NCBI GenBank assembly: GCA_008973525.1
Contig: WACJ01000043.1
Coordinates: 1,178,001-1,242,000, forward strand
From: Stenopsyche tienmushanensis
Taxonomy: Eukaryota > Arthropoda > Insecta > Trichoptera > Stenopsychidae
Direction of reading: 5' to 3'
Length of the DNA stretch: 64,000 bases
The translations under genes and the position numbers were made by a program. Each line of letters starts with the position of its first letter. The stretch's first letter is position 1. Below are positions 1-11,501 of this stretch, piece by piece. The notes under the pieces were generated by a model. The model saw only the letters and a list, made by a program, of their open reading frames with translations, was not told where the DNA came from and did no database searches.

Positions 1-3000
1 ATTGTTCTTAGAAATCGATCCATGCGAATTAATTTTAACTTTGATAGAGCTTATATTTTAGTCTAATATGTTTCGAATTGATTCAACATTTTGAATAATA
101 TTATCTCAAATATCATCCGATATATGTTCTTCGGTTATGTCTCTCGCGGACAGATGCATTTCACACATGTTCCGCATCATTCACGCCTCCTGTACCAAAA
201 TTTTAATTTTTCCCAAGTCTTCTTGCTCACCTTTGTTTCCAGAGCGTGGCTTTTACGCTTCTTTGTCCAGAGAAATGTTTAATTTCGTCTCTTAATGACA
301 CGGAATATCCGATGACGGCATCACGTGGAGAGATCGCTGCTTTTTCTCACATTCAGCTCGCTCGACAGATACAATAAATCGTCACCACTCTTCAAGTTTC
401 TTCGTCCAGTCACTCTTAATAGATCCACGCGCCCGACCATATATCACGAGCCAGTTTAGATCAGGAGTACGGAACGCGTATCTCGTTTCTCACCGCGCTC
501 AGATTGATCCAGCAAAGAAATGTAAGGATAATAGGCTCAAAAAAGTCGAAGAACAATAACGGATGTCTCGTGTATATGTAGATTCTACGATCGGGAAAAT
601 ATATTAAAAAATTAACACAACCGGCGCTGGTCGATGCGTACAGAAAAAGCGAGCAGGTGAGTATTCATAATGTCGTCTCCGTGTTAAAGAGATCTACTAT
701 CGGAGAACAGGTTGATGTGGAAGATGCTATACGCTTTCTTTTATTATGTACATTTTTTCTTGTGCTGCCTCGAGTCCCCGGGTAAAAGATACCTTTTGAT
801 ATTTCCAAAGCCATTCTCACTTGGCTGGCCATGATATATTCCTCCGATTGTTCTGTTCGGAATTTATGAAGGATCAAGTTAGTCATAAGTAGTTTTTTTC
901 CCTGTGTCCTGGTCTCCTTTTTTCTTCGGATGCGGCCTCTGGGGTATCCGCTCACTTGAGTGGAAGAAGACAAACTAATGTTTTGAATATCATTTTTTTC
1001 TCTCGTTCGTAAACAAATTTCTGAAAGGACATCCATCGCTTATACAATTATTTCGGGTGAATGCACTAACCTTATTAAATCTGCGCTCCAATATATTGCT
1101 GAATAATAGCGTCTTTTGGACGATTTAGATCGTATATTTGGACGGCGTTCAATATCGATGTACGATATATTTTTGAATTTTGCATGATTCATTTGTACTC
1201 TAGATTTAATTACAATATTTTATCTCGCTCTAATCCAAAATCGACATAGTTGGATTCAAAAACTTTATAAAAAACAGATCGTACACTTTTGCAATATTTC
1301 ATATAAATTGTTTCGCACCTTTAAATTTAAAATTGAAACCTTGCAATTTATGCGCGTGATCGATACGCGCTTTAGATTTAAAAAGTTTCGTATTATTTTT
1401 GTCGCATATTTTTGTAGCATATTTGTGAAAGATTTAAGAAAATCCAAACTTTGTTTCAGTTTTCCTGGAAGATGGTACGTTAATTCAATTATTATTACAT
1501 AATTTAATTAAATTTGTTGAAAAACATTCGGGTATCCTTCCCCGCTATAAATTCGTGCCCATTTGAGAGTTAAATATATAAAAACTTTTTTCTATGTTCA
1601 TTGTGTATTTTCTACGTTTGAAAGATCTCAGAGCGTCCTCGAGTTAGGTCCCCTAACAAGGATACCCTCGTGGAAGAAAAAAAATATAAAAATGTACACA
1701 TTGTCCAATCGCTACTTATCTATCTTATAAAATCTCTTATGCCTGTATAGATTCGACGATGCTACATTCTGTGGCCACGCTTGTCTGTAAATGTTTCTCG
1801 TTAAACAAACATCGACAACGGATAATTAAGAATCTTTTATTTTTAATCCCCCGCATAGGCGATATTTCGACGTGAATTTCGCTCGATGAATCTGATCCGA
1901 GGATCTGAAGAGCTGGAGATGTATTGACACACGTGGTTGATGGCTTTTGAAAATTGTTGCCATGCTGCTTTATCGTTTGACACCTGTTATGCCATTAAAG
2001 TCGAACACAATAGCACAGGTATGAAATAATAATATTTGGTCCCATTCGGTAAAAAGTTTCGCCGTTTGGTCTTGTCATCTATTAGCATTTTATCTGATAA
2101 GAAACCACCTCTCTCATAAAATGTCCTTTGAGGCACCCTTAAATCTTCTGCTCCCTTTAAACAAGCCATAATTCCTTCCGAATGCCGCATTCTAAAATCG
2201 TCTTTATAGCGTTGTTACTCAGGGGTCGTTTCGGGCGGCGGGGTGTTCAAGTTTATAGGCCATTTCTCTTTAACCCTCGAGATCTGTAATTCTTGATTTT
2301 TCGTTCGTCTCTCTTTCATATTGTCACCGTAACAATTTATTATAGGTGAAGTTATGTCCCTTTTCATTTTTTCTTTGGGAATAATACAAAAAAAAAAGTT
2401 TTTCCCCCCAATGCGCTGAGTTTTTGAACCGCGGCACATAAATCAAATAGCAAGGTGTTTCTCAGTTTGGGCATTGTACTGATGGGCTAAATGCCGATAT
2501 GACTTCTCAGAAATACGTCATTTTATAATTAAATACATTTTAATAAATACGAAAAGGATCTGGATCAATGATCCTCAAACTTTACATACAAAAAAAAATT
2601 AAATCAGATTTCGGTTGTATTGAATTCTCAAAAAAAAAAAATATATATATAGGGATGAAATTCTTTAAATACTTTTTCGGGCTTAAGTCATTCATATTCA
2701 TATTCGTTTTTCTTTGAATAAAATTATTTGATCCTTTGAGTGTGTGTATCCTTTTTCCATACCGCAACTTGTTACCTGGTCCGGTGGAATGCCGTCGACT
2801 TGAGAGAATATCTGATATCTCGATCTAGATTGAGAAGAACGCCCGCAAGAGGATTAAAAATGGAAGAATCTCATGTGTGACTTTTAATGTCGCGGTATTT
2901 CTCATGACGATTCGGTATTAAGTTGCAATTTTCTCGGAAACATTCTTTTGATACGTCATAGTCGACGATCAGGCTTTTAATTAATGCAAGAGCACACATC

Positions 3001-4127
3001 AATCAGCATACCTTACGTACAGTAAAAAATCGACAATATATTTAATGAGTCATTTTCACGAAGAAATGCGTGTTTGGAATGATTTTTTCGTACCGCACAA
3101 AAATCAAGATACGTAACAGTGGAACCGTTACAATTAAAACAACCCAAGAAAATTGCCCCGAATCAGATTAGTCGCCCAGCCGTTAAGATACAACTACTCC
3201 CCCAACTCAAAATTTTCGCTTTTCTATTTATGAAAGCCCGGGGGGGTTGAAAAATCGCACATAAACAAGGACACGTACGCACGGGGCACGACACGTCAAT
3301 TTAATATTTGAAGCTCGTTGGTGCTCCGGAGTCATTTCGGTGTAAACGTAAGATGACTGTTACGTATAAATCGGAATGAATATTTGATCGTATCTATCTC
3401 TCAAAGTATCCGAGTGCCGGAGCCGTACAGGGATCGTAAATAAATAATGCTTCTTGGAAGACGTACTGTTTTCCAGGGGGTCGCGTATATAACGCAGGAA
3501 TCCCCAACGCATTGGGCGAATCCTGTAAATTGTTTTCCCTGGGTTTTTTGTATTTGTGTTTGTATCAATTTCATCCATTGGATGATTGAGTCCATCGCGA
3601 ACGAGTTGGGATGTCAGTCCAAAATAAATACAAAAAATGGGAAAAACGTAGACGATGCCAAAATGAGATAGGCGTTTAGAGGGATTCTATACTATTGTAA
3701 TAGATTGAATCAATTTTTTTTAATGCAACAGAATCACCTAAGATTTAAGTGCATATTATTGACTCCATCAACGTTTTTCATTTGGAATTTATTTCTTCGA
3801 TGTTGATATTTTTTTTATCAAAACGATGTTTGCTGCAATTCAAACGCCAAATCTTCAACTCAGCTTAACTTTCTTTCGGAGCATGGTATTCGCCGTTAAA
3901 TCCATTTTATTTGATATTTTAAAGTCTTCAAATTGCCCGGGAATATATTAAATTTGTACAATGACACGCTTGGAATATATAAATTGAAGGAGCACGTGCC
4001 GTATTCCCGAAATACAGCGTTGTTTACCATGCAAAAATTGCGAGGAAGAATCCGCGACGCATTCCCACATCAACCCCCCCGTCTGGATGTATATACGTAT
4101 GCTACAACCACTTATGCAATATTCAGA
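1..4127 (+). other. hth: upstream hth intron, no gene recognised
   Basis: AT-rich intronic sequence. A consensus donor CAG|GTGAGT occurs at 656/657 without a convincing exon before it. A homopolymer run with a TA repeat lies at 2630-2652. I found nothing that looks like Hth coding sequence, tRNA or rRNA. Frames of 60-120 codons on both strands have no family resemblance. Confidence 0.4.
2630..2652. repeat. A-run followed by TA microsatellite
   Basis: About 12 A residues (2630-2641) run into a short TATATATATA tract. This is a simple-sequence repeat with no other content. Confidence 0.85.
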
Positions 4128-4303
4128 CCCCTGCCCCATTGCTAAATTTTTTCGCGATTCTACCCTGCATTCAGTCCGCAACTCAACAACGACGTATTTC
4201 GCGCGGGTCAGAGTTCGACGTGCGTCGATTCTACCCTCGGCGTATACGTCGTTCCTTTCTGGTCGTTCTCCGCGGGGGTAGAAGATTTTAGTGATGTAAT
4301 ATG

Positions 4304-5170
4304 AGGGTAGCGTGGGGCTAAATTGGGACCAATTACCAGTAAAACTCTCTGCTAAGCCACAATCCCCGGACTCCCCCACTGTGGGCGAAAACGTTTGCCC
4401 CATTACTGGAGACCCAGAGGCGCACAATCGCTCTCGATAATTTGCGCAAATTATAATATAATACAATATTTTGCCAGCGGAATGAGTTAGATATATAAAA
4501 AAGTATGAATTATATCGGCTTGGGTCATGCAAATTGAGCAAGCTCGCTATTAACATATAACCTTTCACTTGCTTCGAGTTGCACTATTATTCAATGCGGC
4601 GATGAACGAAATGCCAAACATTTAATTAGCAAAACATACGTTATGTAACGAAGACATTAATCAATAAAATATCGATACGATCTGTTGATTTTTTGATTAA
4701 TCTGCCTTTGAAACTGAATTCTATTAGTGTATTGTACGTCACATTACTGCATAAATCAATTTATAATATTTTGAACATAATTTTGGACCTAAAATAGAAG
4801 AATATTATGAATAAAATAATTTTGGCCATACCAATCATTCAGTATTTAGTCTTGAATTGAATTTCTTAATGTGATTTTGCACCATCATTTTGCAGGATGC
4901 AGTGACAATCTTTCAATTGTTCAAATCATTGTATTTAAGTGATTTCAACAATGTATTTAAGACATGAATCATTTTGATCGTATTATATTTTTAGATCATA
5001 ATATTGATTTGATGCAAAATTTCTAACGTCTTGTTTAATAGCATTCGGTCTTAATTGTTTTAAAGAGTTCATTTAAACTATTATTTCATATCAAACATAA
5101 AGAATTGATCTCGATAGAGATCATTATTGAATCGAATATGATCCTGCCCCATTTAGCTTGACCGACCCTG
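4304..5170. mobile_element. possible remnant of a non-autonomous DNA transposon
   Basis: The left end has AGGGT then GCTAAAT then GGG (4304-4330). The right end at 5141-5170, read on the other strand, has CAGGGT then GCTAAAT then GGGGCAGG. The ends share AGGGT, GCTAAAT and GGG in the same order with a one-base offset. A TA lies near each end (4300-4301 and 5171-5172), as expected for Tc1/mariner-like insertion. Related TGCCCCATT strings also occur at about 4132 and 4395, so insertions may be nested. No transposase frame is recognisable. The match is imperfect and could be chance. Confidence 0.25.
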
Positions 5171-6837
5171 TATTTTTAATAATTCCTCAATATATAATGA
5201 TATTTCTTAAATTTGCTAATCTGGACATAAAAATATAACAACACTTATCATTTGGATTTTTAACAAATCGTGGTTATATTTTGGTTATTTTTTTTTTATA
5301 AAAACACATAAATTTAGCATCTGAAGACAGATTCATAAATCATTTTCAATGTTTATTAATATTATAAATGAAATATTGTGCATTTTTAATTCCATTGATG
5401 TAACATCTGAATGATTGATGCAAATTGCCCAGGATAGGCCAAACTTATATATTATTTTAATAGACACGCTGATGTATGAAGTTTCATCTAATATAAGCTC
5501 ATGTAGCTCATTTGCGTTCCTTGCAGCCATTTATCTTTGGCCACGAATGGCGACATTGGATGTTGTCAGTACACGCATCCATCTCCAACTAAAGTTTTTC
5601 GGTCACGCACGAATCCGCATATTCTTCGTGTGTATTCGAACATAATACGTCGAAGTTTTACCGACAATTATTAAATCGCAATTTGTAAAAGACCATGCGA
5701 ATTGCGTGCGCAAATGCGAAGGTTTCATCCCGTTCGACGGCGAGTTATCGTGGCCCGACACGTGGACACGTGTTGCTATTGTCAAAGCGTTCATTAAATC
5801 GTCTCATGCTCACTTCTTGCTTGTTATAATTTTTTTCAAATGTTCAAATAGTCGAAGAATTCTAATTAAAATATGCATACGATTAAGAACCAGTTTGTTA
5901 GTCGGGTCCTAACTGTAGTGAATATTAGATTATTAACGATGATATCGCATTCATTGAATTGTACATGTCCGTGGCCGTATAATTGTGTTGTTTCTCACAT
6001 GGTATTGCTTGACTTTTGCCTACCAGATAAGATCCGACTTGATAAATTGACTTATGCATTTTGATATTTGCGCATATAAAAATGTATGACGCATAAGACG
6101 CGGTTTGGGTAATGGAAGTGCATTTTGTTGCAACTGTAACGAGTAATGGCACAACTGGGTATAGTAAGCGTCTGTTTGTTGCATTTCTAAGTGAAAATTA
6201 TTGCGACGAGGCTAGAAAAAATATCACATCAAAACTAAGCGCACAGGGGTTGAATGTAAATATTTCGTTTGCAATATAAAAATAATATAATATAAAAATT
6301 AAGTATCAAATCGCAAAAAAGATGCGCATATATGGTTATATCCAATATCTGATTTTGCACTTTTTAATAATCGAAATTCTAGATAAAAAATCGAGGACTT
6401 GTATTATAATACGGGGAATGTCAAGTTGGACTCGAGCATTATTAAGGGTGTCAGCATCTCATGGGACACCATTAGGCGTCATCCCAACAATACAGCATGA
6501 CATTTGATACGTGCATTTTGGTCACGTGCCACCTCGTTACCCGCGGCTTAAGGGATGTTATAAAGCCCAAGAAAATATTGCACCCCACATCGGGCTTCAT
6601 TATTCGTTATTCGACTAGAGATTGATTAGCCCCCAAGATTGAGAATTCCGCTTTAATTCGCATCGAATTATTGCGATGGGCGAAAATATATTTAGATATT
6701 GGGCGTATTTTTTTCCCATCCGGGAACGTGTTTTGACCCGCTCCCGGGGTAAACAATCGTCTGAGAGGATATCATTGTTATTCGACGATATGTAGAAAAA
6801 TGGGTTTACGTTGTCTTTCGCCCTCAGGTCTCGCAAG

Positions 6838-6853
6838 TATATATATATATATA
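6838..6853. repeat. (TA)8 microsatellite
   Basis: Sixteen bases of uninterrupted TA dinucleotide. Confidence 0.9.
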
Positions 6854-7381
6854 GCAGGAGGGGAAGTAGTTGTTCGCGGAGGAAAGGTTTAATGGATTGT
6901 CAGACCTCTGGGACCATTAAAATGATATACAGCTTGCTTACTTTTCACTTTTTCGTCTGATTTTTGTTTTGCCAGGAGTCCGACGGTCGCCAAACGTCTA
7001 CGTGTGTACTTAAGAGATATTGGTAGTCGTTCGTATTGATTTTACGTTTCGGCTGATCGAATATTTGATCCTGGCACTGTTTTCGCAGTCACATATATGC
7101 CTTAATCCGATAAGGATTATTTTCTAGTCGCATAAAAGCTCCATTAAGCTCTGCGTCACATATGGATATAGATTAGACGGTGAACATGTATTTTTTACAC
7201 CGTCGATGATTTTTTCTTGGCAAGGATGCTGAAAGGCGACATATTGATTTCGCCGGAGTGATTTGTTTTCGGGATCTTGTCAAATCGGTCGGGACGAACG
7301 TGTCATTGTGATATGAAATCCCCAATACCACCCAACGGGTTTTCGCGTAATTTCTCCCGTTTGATCTTCGGTAATGAAGAT

Positions 7382-7398
7382 GTCACCTCTGAGGTGAC
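7382..7398. repeat. short perfect hairpin
   Basis: GTCACCT and AGGTGAC are perfect inverted copies with a 3-base loop. This may be a palindromic protein-binding site. Function unknown. Confidence 0.6.
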
Positions 7399-9430
7399 GC
7401 GGCAGTTAAAAAATCGTCATAAATAACCGCCGTCCGGCACCAAAATGTCCAAGGTGGTCGAGCTGGCTGTCAGACGAACGTGAGGACATAACTCTCTTTC
7501 ATATGTTATTGGATAACCCACCGTCTTCCCTCTTAGCAAACACAAAAATTATTTACGACGCACTAAACTTCTTTTCGTATTCGCTTTTTCTATCCGTGAT
7601 TTATTATTCCTGATTTCAATTTTTTCCCTTCGCCGCGTCACAATCTTGGCGTGCGGAAGAGGAGGAGAATTCGGGAACGTGTCGGATAAATATTAATATG
7701 TTTTCAGTAACTATTTCAAAACAGCTACGAAAATATGAATAGAGAAGGAGGAAACTTTAAGGATCCAAATATAGCTACTCTTGCGTGAATATATTGAGGG
7801 ATAACATTTTAGAAGTCGACATGGAAACATCTAAAAACAACTTGGGACATAATGGGAGTCGTAATCCTATATGTCAATATAACCAAGTTATTTTGCTTGA
7901 CATTTTGCTCCAATTTTTCAAATAAATATACAAATTCCATACCTTTATTTGATATTTAAATAATAACCTTATCGAACGAATATCGCCTTTTTTGCATCTA
8001 GAAAAATATAATTTTAGACTTTCTTTCAGTCATTTTCAACATGCGTACAATGTTATTAGAAAATAGATTTTATTCATAAGGGATCATTTTAACCAAATAT
8101 TCTGGATATTTATTTAAATGAAATCCCATCAGGGAATTCATCTTTGAGAACTCAAAGATCTAGTACTTTTTTTGAATGCATTATTTATGATAATTTCGAT
8201 CGAATTGATCGAATCGATCTAAATTCTACGTGTATTCTTCTAATGTGATATTTTTAGTTAAAATATTCTAAACCTGTTGGCAATAGTTTCGAAAAACTAG
8301 ATTATTCGATAGTGATTAATATAAATACTAATAATTTAATTAATTGCATCTAGATAATTGATTGCCAGCAATTTGTATCAAATAATTAAATTTGCGATTT
8401 AATCTTGGTATGAATTTAATCACGAATGCTCTAGATGTGAATGTTTCATATGTTCGTCGTATAAATCTTTTCTTTTGAATCATGTGAGAATCAAACCAAC
8501 GACAAGAACCTGCAATTATGTTAATAAGTGTTGATTTTTTCCGCCAGATGCATTCAAATAAACCTGAAAAATAAGCTCCGAATGCAGTCCTGCTGCACAT
8601 GCATATGAACATCATTTAGGTGTGTATTTTAATTGGTGCAAACGTACGAAGATGTCTGCGGTAATGATACTTAATGATTGCCTCGCGAGTTTCGTGTCAA
8701 ATCACACTGTTTCGTATCTTAATATCATTTATGAAAATACCATAATTATACCGTCAGCGTGTGCATTAATAATATTTATGTAGCCATTAATAAACAATTC
8801 TGTAAAGCTTTAGGCACGGTTGTTTAAAGAGATGTTTATTTGTAAGCCGAAGCTCATGCAACATGTGCTAATTCGATTGCTCGGTTGACCTTGGGGGGGA
8901 GGGGCAGGTTGAACTTCTGCACTCGGAAGATGAGGCTGTTGTTCTTTGCGGAATTATAGGGGGCTTTCGATGTCAAGCCGATTCTGTCGAGGTAAATACT
9001 ATGTACTTGCAAGTGTCATGCTGAACATTTCCTATTTCCTCCGCCTTCAGTCTTTGGGTAACTGGGGGCTCTATTATTATGCTGAGACGTAGGCTTTCTA
9101 TGTCTAAAGGCATGTCTCAATTGAAAACAAAGCATAGTATCAGGAACAAAACGATAGACTTTAGGTATGCGACGTCTTTTATTAAAATATAACAGTTTCT
9201 ATTCTGCACCCCACATCGGCTCCATCCATATCCATAGCGAAATAAATTTATTAATAAAATATTCAAGAATCAATCGTCGGTAGGAAGATGTTTTCCTCCC
9301 CCAATCATCGGCGGGACCACCGTCGAATAATTGTTTATTTGAACATTCGCCAGCCCCGCCGAGGCGGAAGACAACAGCCACGGGCTTGCAGAAAACACAA
9401 TCGCCCCCCTCGGGCTTAATGCAAACGTTC

Positions 9431-9459
9431 AGCTGTCAAAGTGAAAGCGAGCTGTCAAA
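9431..9459. promoter_or_regulatory. paired TALE (Hth/MEIS) sites
   Basis: AGCTGTCAAA occurs at 9431-9440 and again at 9450-9459, so two CTGTCA cores (reverse TGACAG, the MEIS/Hth consensus) lie in the same orientation 19 bp apart, about two helical turns. Binding is inferred from the motif. Confidence 0.4.
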
Positions 9460-9469
9460 TTCACGTGTT

Positions 9470-10690
9470 AAGTGTGCAGTATGAATGTTATTAGGGTAGC
9501 GTGTAGTCCGGAAGGTTGATTATTTGTTCTGCGGTACGCGGATTGTTTGCACAGCAAATGTACCAGACCGCGAGGAGAGGGTCGTCAAGGGTTGGAGCTC
9601 GTCATCCGAAAGATTAGCGTATTTATGTTGTTAATAAGAATAATGCCACATGAATATGAAATTGAATGGAGAGCATGTTGCTTCTCTAAATATTGATAAT
9701 CGATAAATTGGATGATGCTGACGATGAAAGGTCCCGAATGGGGATCGCTTATAAAAATAATGCACGACATAAATAATTATTTGATGGAAAACACTTGGGT
9801 GAATAAAGGTTGACAGTATCGGATAGTCATAAGCGCAACAGGTAATGTTATGCCTTTATCCAAGTCCATGGTTCCGCATATAATGCTATTTTGTATGTAA
9901 ACTATTTTTCAATTTTCATGCCTTTCAATATTGCTCGCAAAGAAACGCAATGCTTTTAACGTTATTTGATCAAAAAATAAATGTAGTTTTCATTTTCTTT
10001 CTAAAAATATTTTTTGTGACATGTTTCATAAGATGTTGTGATGATCATGTCACGATCATGACATTTAAACAAATCTTGAAAACATGTTATATTCATCTGA
10101 ATTCTTAGATAGATTTCCGAATCATATTAAATACATTAATTGGAAGAAAAAAAACGTTTCACAAGACATCATTCAAATTATTGCTGCTGCGAAATTTTGC
10201 TGTCGTCTTTAATTTATCAAAATATCAGGACATCTTATTTCTATTCATTTTACAAAACAATAGATCTCCGACTTTTGATTAGATTGTTCTATCTCTCATT
10301 TTATATCATACATTTTTCTAAATATATTAGCATTCAACGCTTTATCAAAATAATCATAAAATAATAATTTATTGTTGCGTCTTTCTTAGATATCCACGAA
10401 TTGAAAAGCATTTGCAAAAGCTTTAATTTCATCGGGATCTCGTAAAAACTTAAATGATAATTTAATTAAAAAATCTTTAAATTAGTATGTAATCTAAATA
10501 GGGTTTGTGCATTTTCAACACTAAATTTAAACCACCTTCTTCGACAGATCTTCTGACAGTTTGTTGTAGTTTTTTGCATAGAATAACAATATGAAGCTTT
10601 ATGTCTTGAGATGTTGCAATATATCTCGAACGTCGTCTAGTCGGATGAGCTAGGATTACAGGATGTAATGAAATTTGTTTGTTATTCCTT
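9470..10690 (+). other. hth: upstream hth intron, AT-rich, nothing recognised
   Basis: Low-complexity AT-rich sequence. A short cluster TGATGATCATGTCACGATCATG (interrupted direct and inverted GATCATG copies) lies near 10038-10060. No gene is supported. Confidence 0.4.
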
Positions 10691-11501
10691 GTCGCCCACC
10701 CCATTCAGTCCTCCCTATAGTCGACGCCCTTCCCGTCCGGAATCCGGATGGTTCCGTCCGCGAGAGCAAACACTCGATTCCCGCTAATAACAAAGAATAA
10801 TTCATCAGATGAAAGCTGGAGCACAATTAATCTCCTCACACATACGCTCCGTATTTGAACACCGCACCGCGTGTTATACACGGAGCGCACAAAGACTTAT
10901 TTGTTGTTGTCGGTGAGTGTACAGAGTCTTCCCACAAGTAGCGATAAGCCCTTGGCCCTTTGTCTGCGCGGCCATCCAATCCACCCTCGGAGCGTTTCGG
11001 ATTTCTGTCTATTTTGAAAACAGCCCCGAGGTACGCCGCCGAAACAATGCTCAGTCAATAGTCATTCGGCGAAGGGTTCTGCGCCCCGTCGCCAAAGGGT
11101 ATAAATCGCGCTCGCGGTCCTCCGCTGATGTGATCGTTAGTCACATACATCTGTGATGTGAATATCGCATGTCGATCGGAGCGTTTTCCCTAATTCCGCT
11201 TTTCTCACTGGCAATTTCACTCTTTGTCCTTAACTGCCCGTATCCAGAACGACCTAAGGTCGGTCCGCGGGCGGAGGCGGGACCGGCACGCGTTGCACGC
11301 ACGCGCGCCATTTCATTCGGCACGTGCCACAAAAACCCCGCAATAATAATTACCATTTCCATTCTGTGTGATTATGACGGTTGCTTCCAACGCCGGACAG
11401 CCAAAGCCCATTGCTTCGACTCTCATCATGCGAATAATGCTGTGTTAAACGACCGAGTTAACATTTGCAGAGCGCATTCTACACAACGCATCGATTTATA
11501 A
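10690..11501 (+). other. GC/CpG-rich island with TATA-like box and 110-codon frame
   Basis: This block is much richer in G, C and CpG than its surroundings. TATAAAT sits at 11100-11106, and an initiator-like TTAGTC at 11137-11142, about 39 bases on, slightly further than usual. An ATG at 11169 opens a 110-codon frame to 11501. Its N-terminus is hydrophobic (FSLIPLFSLAISLFVL), signal-peptide-like, followed by a basic Arg/Ala-rich stretch. CGACCT-A-AGGTCG (11250-11262) is a palindrome. I recognise no protein family. It may be a regulatory island or the start of a nested or non-coding transcript. Confidence 0.2.

Larger units (their letters stand above)
5171..9430 (+). other. hth: upstream hth intron, no gene recognised
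   Basis: AT-rich sequence containing a (TA)8 repeat at 6838-6853, a perfect hairpin GTCACCT-CTG-AGGTGAC at 7382-7398, and a GC-richer patch around 8880-8960. No coding or RNA gene could be supported. Confidence 0.4.
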
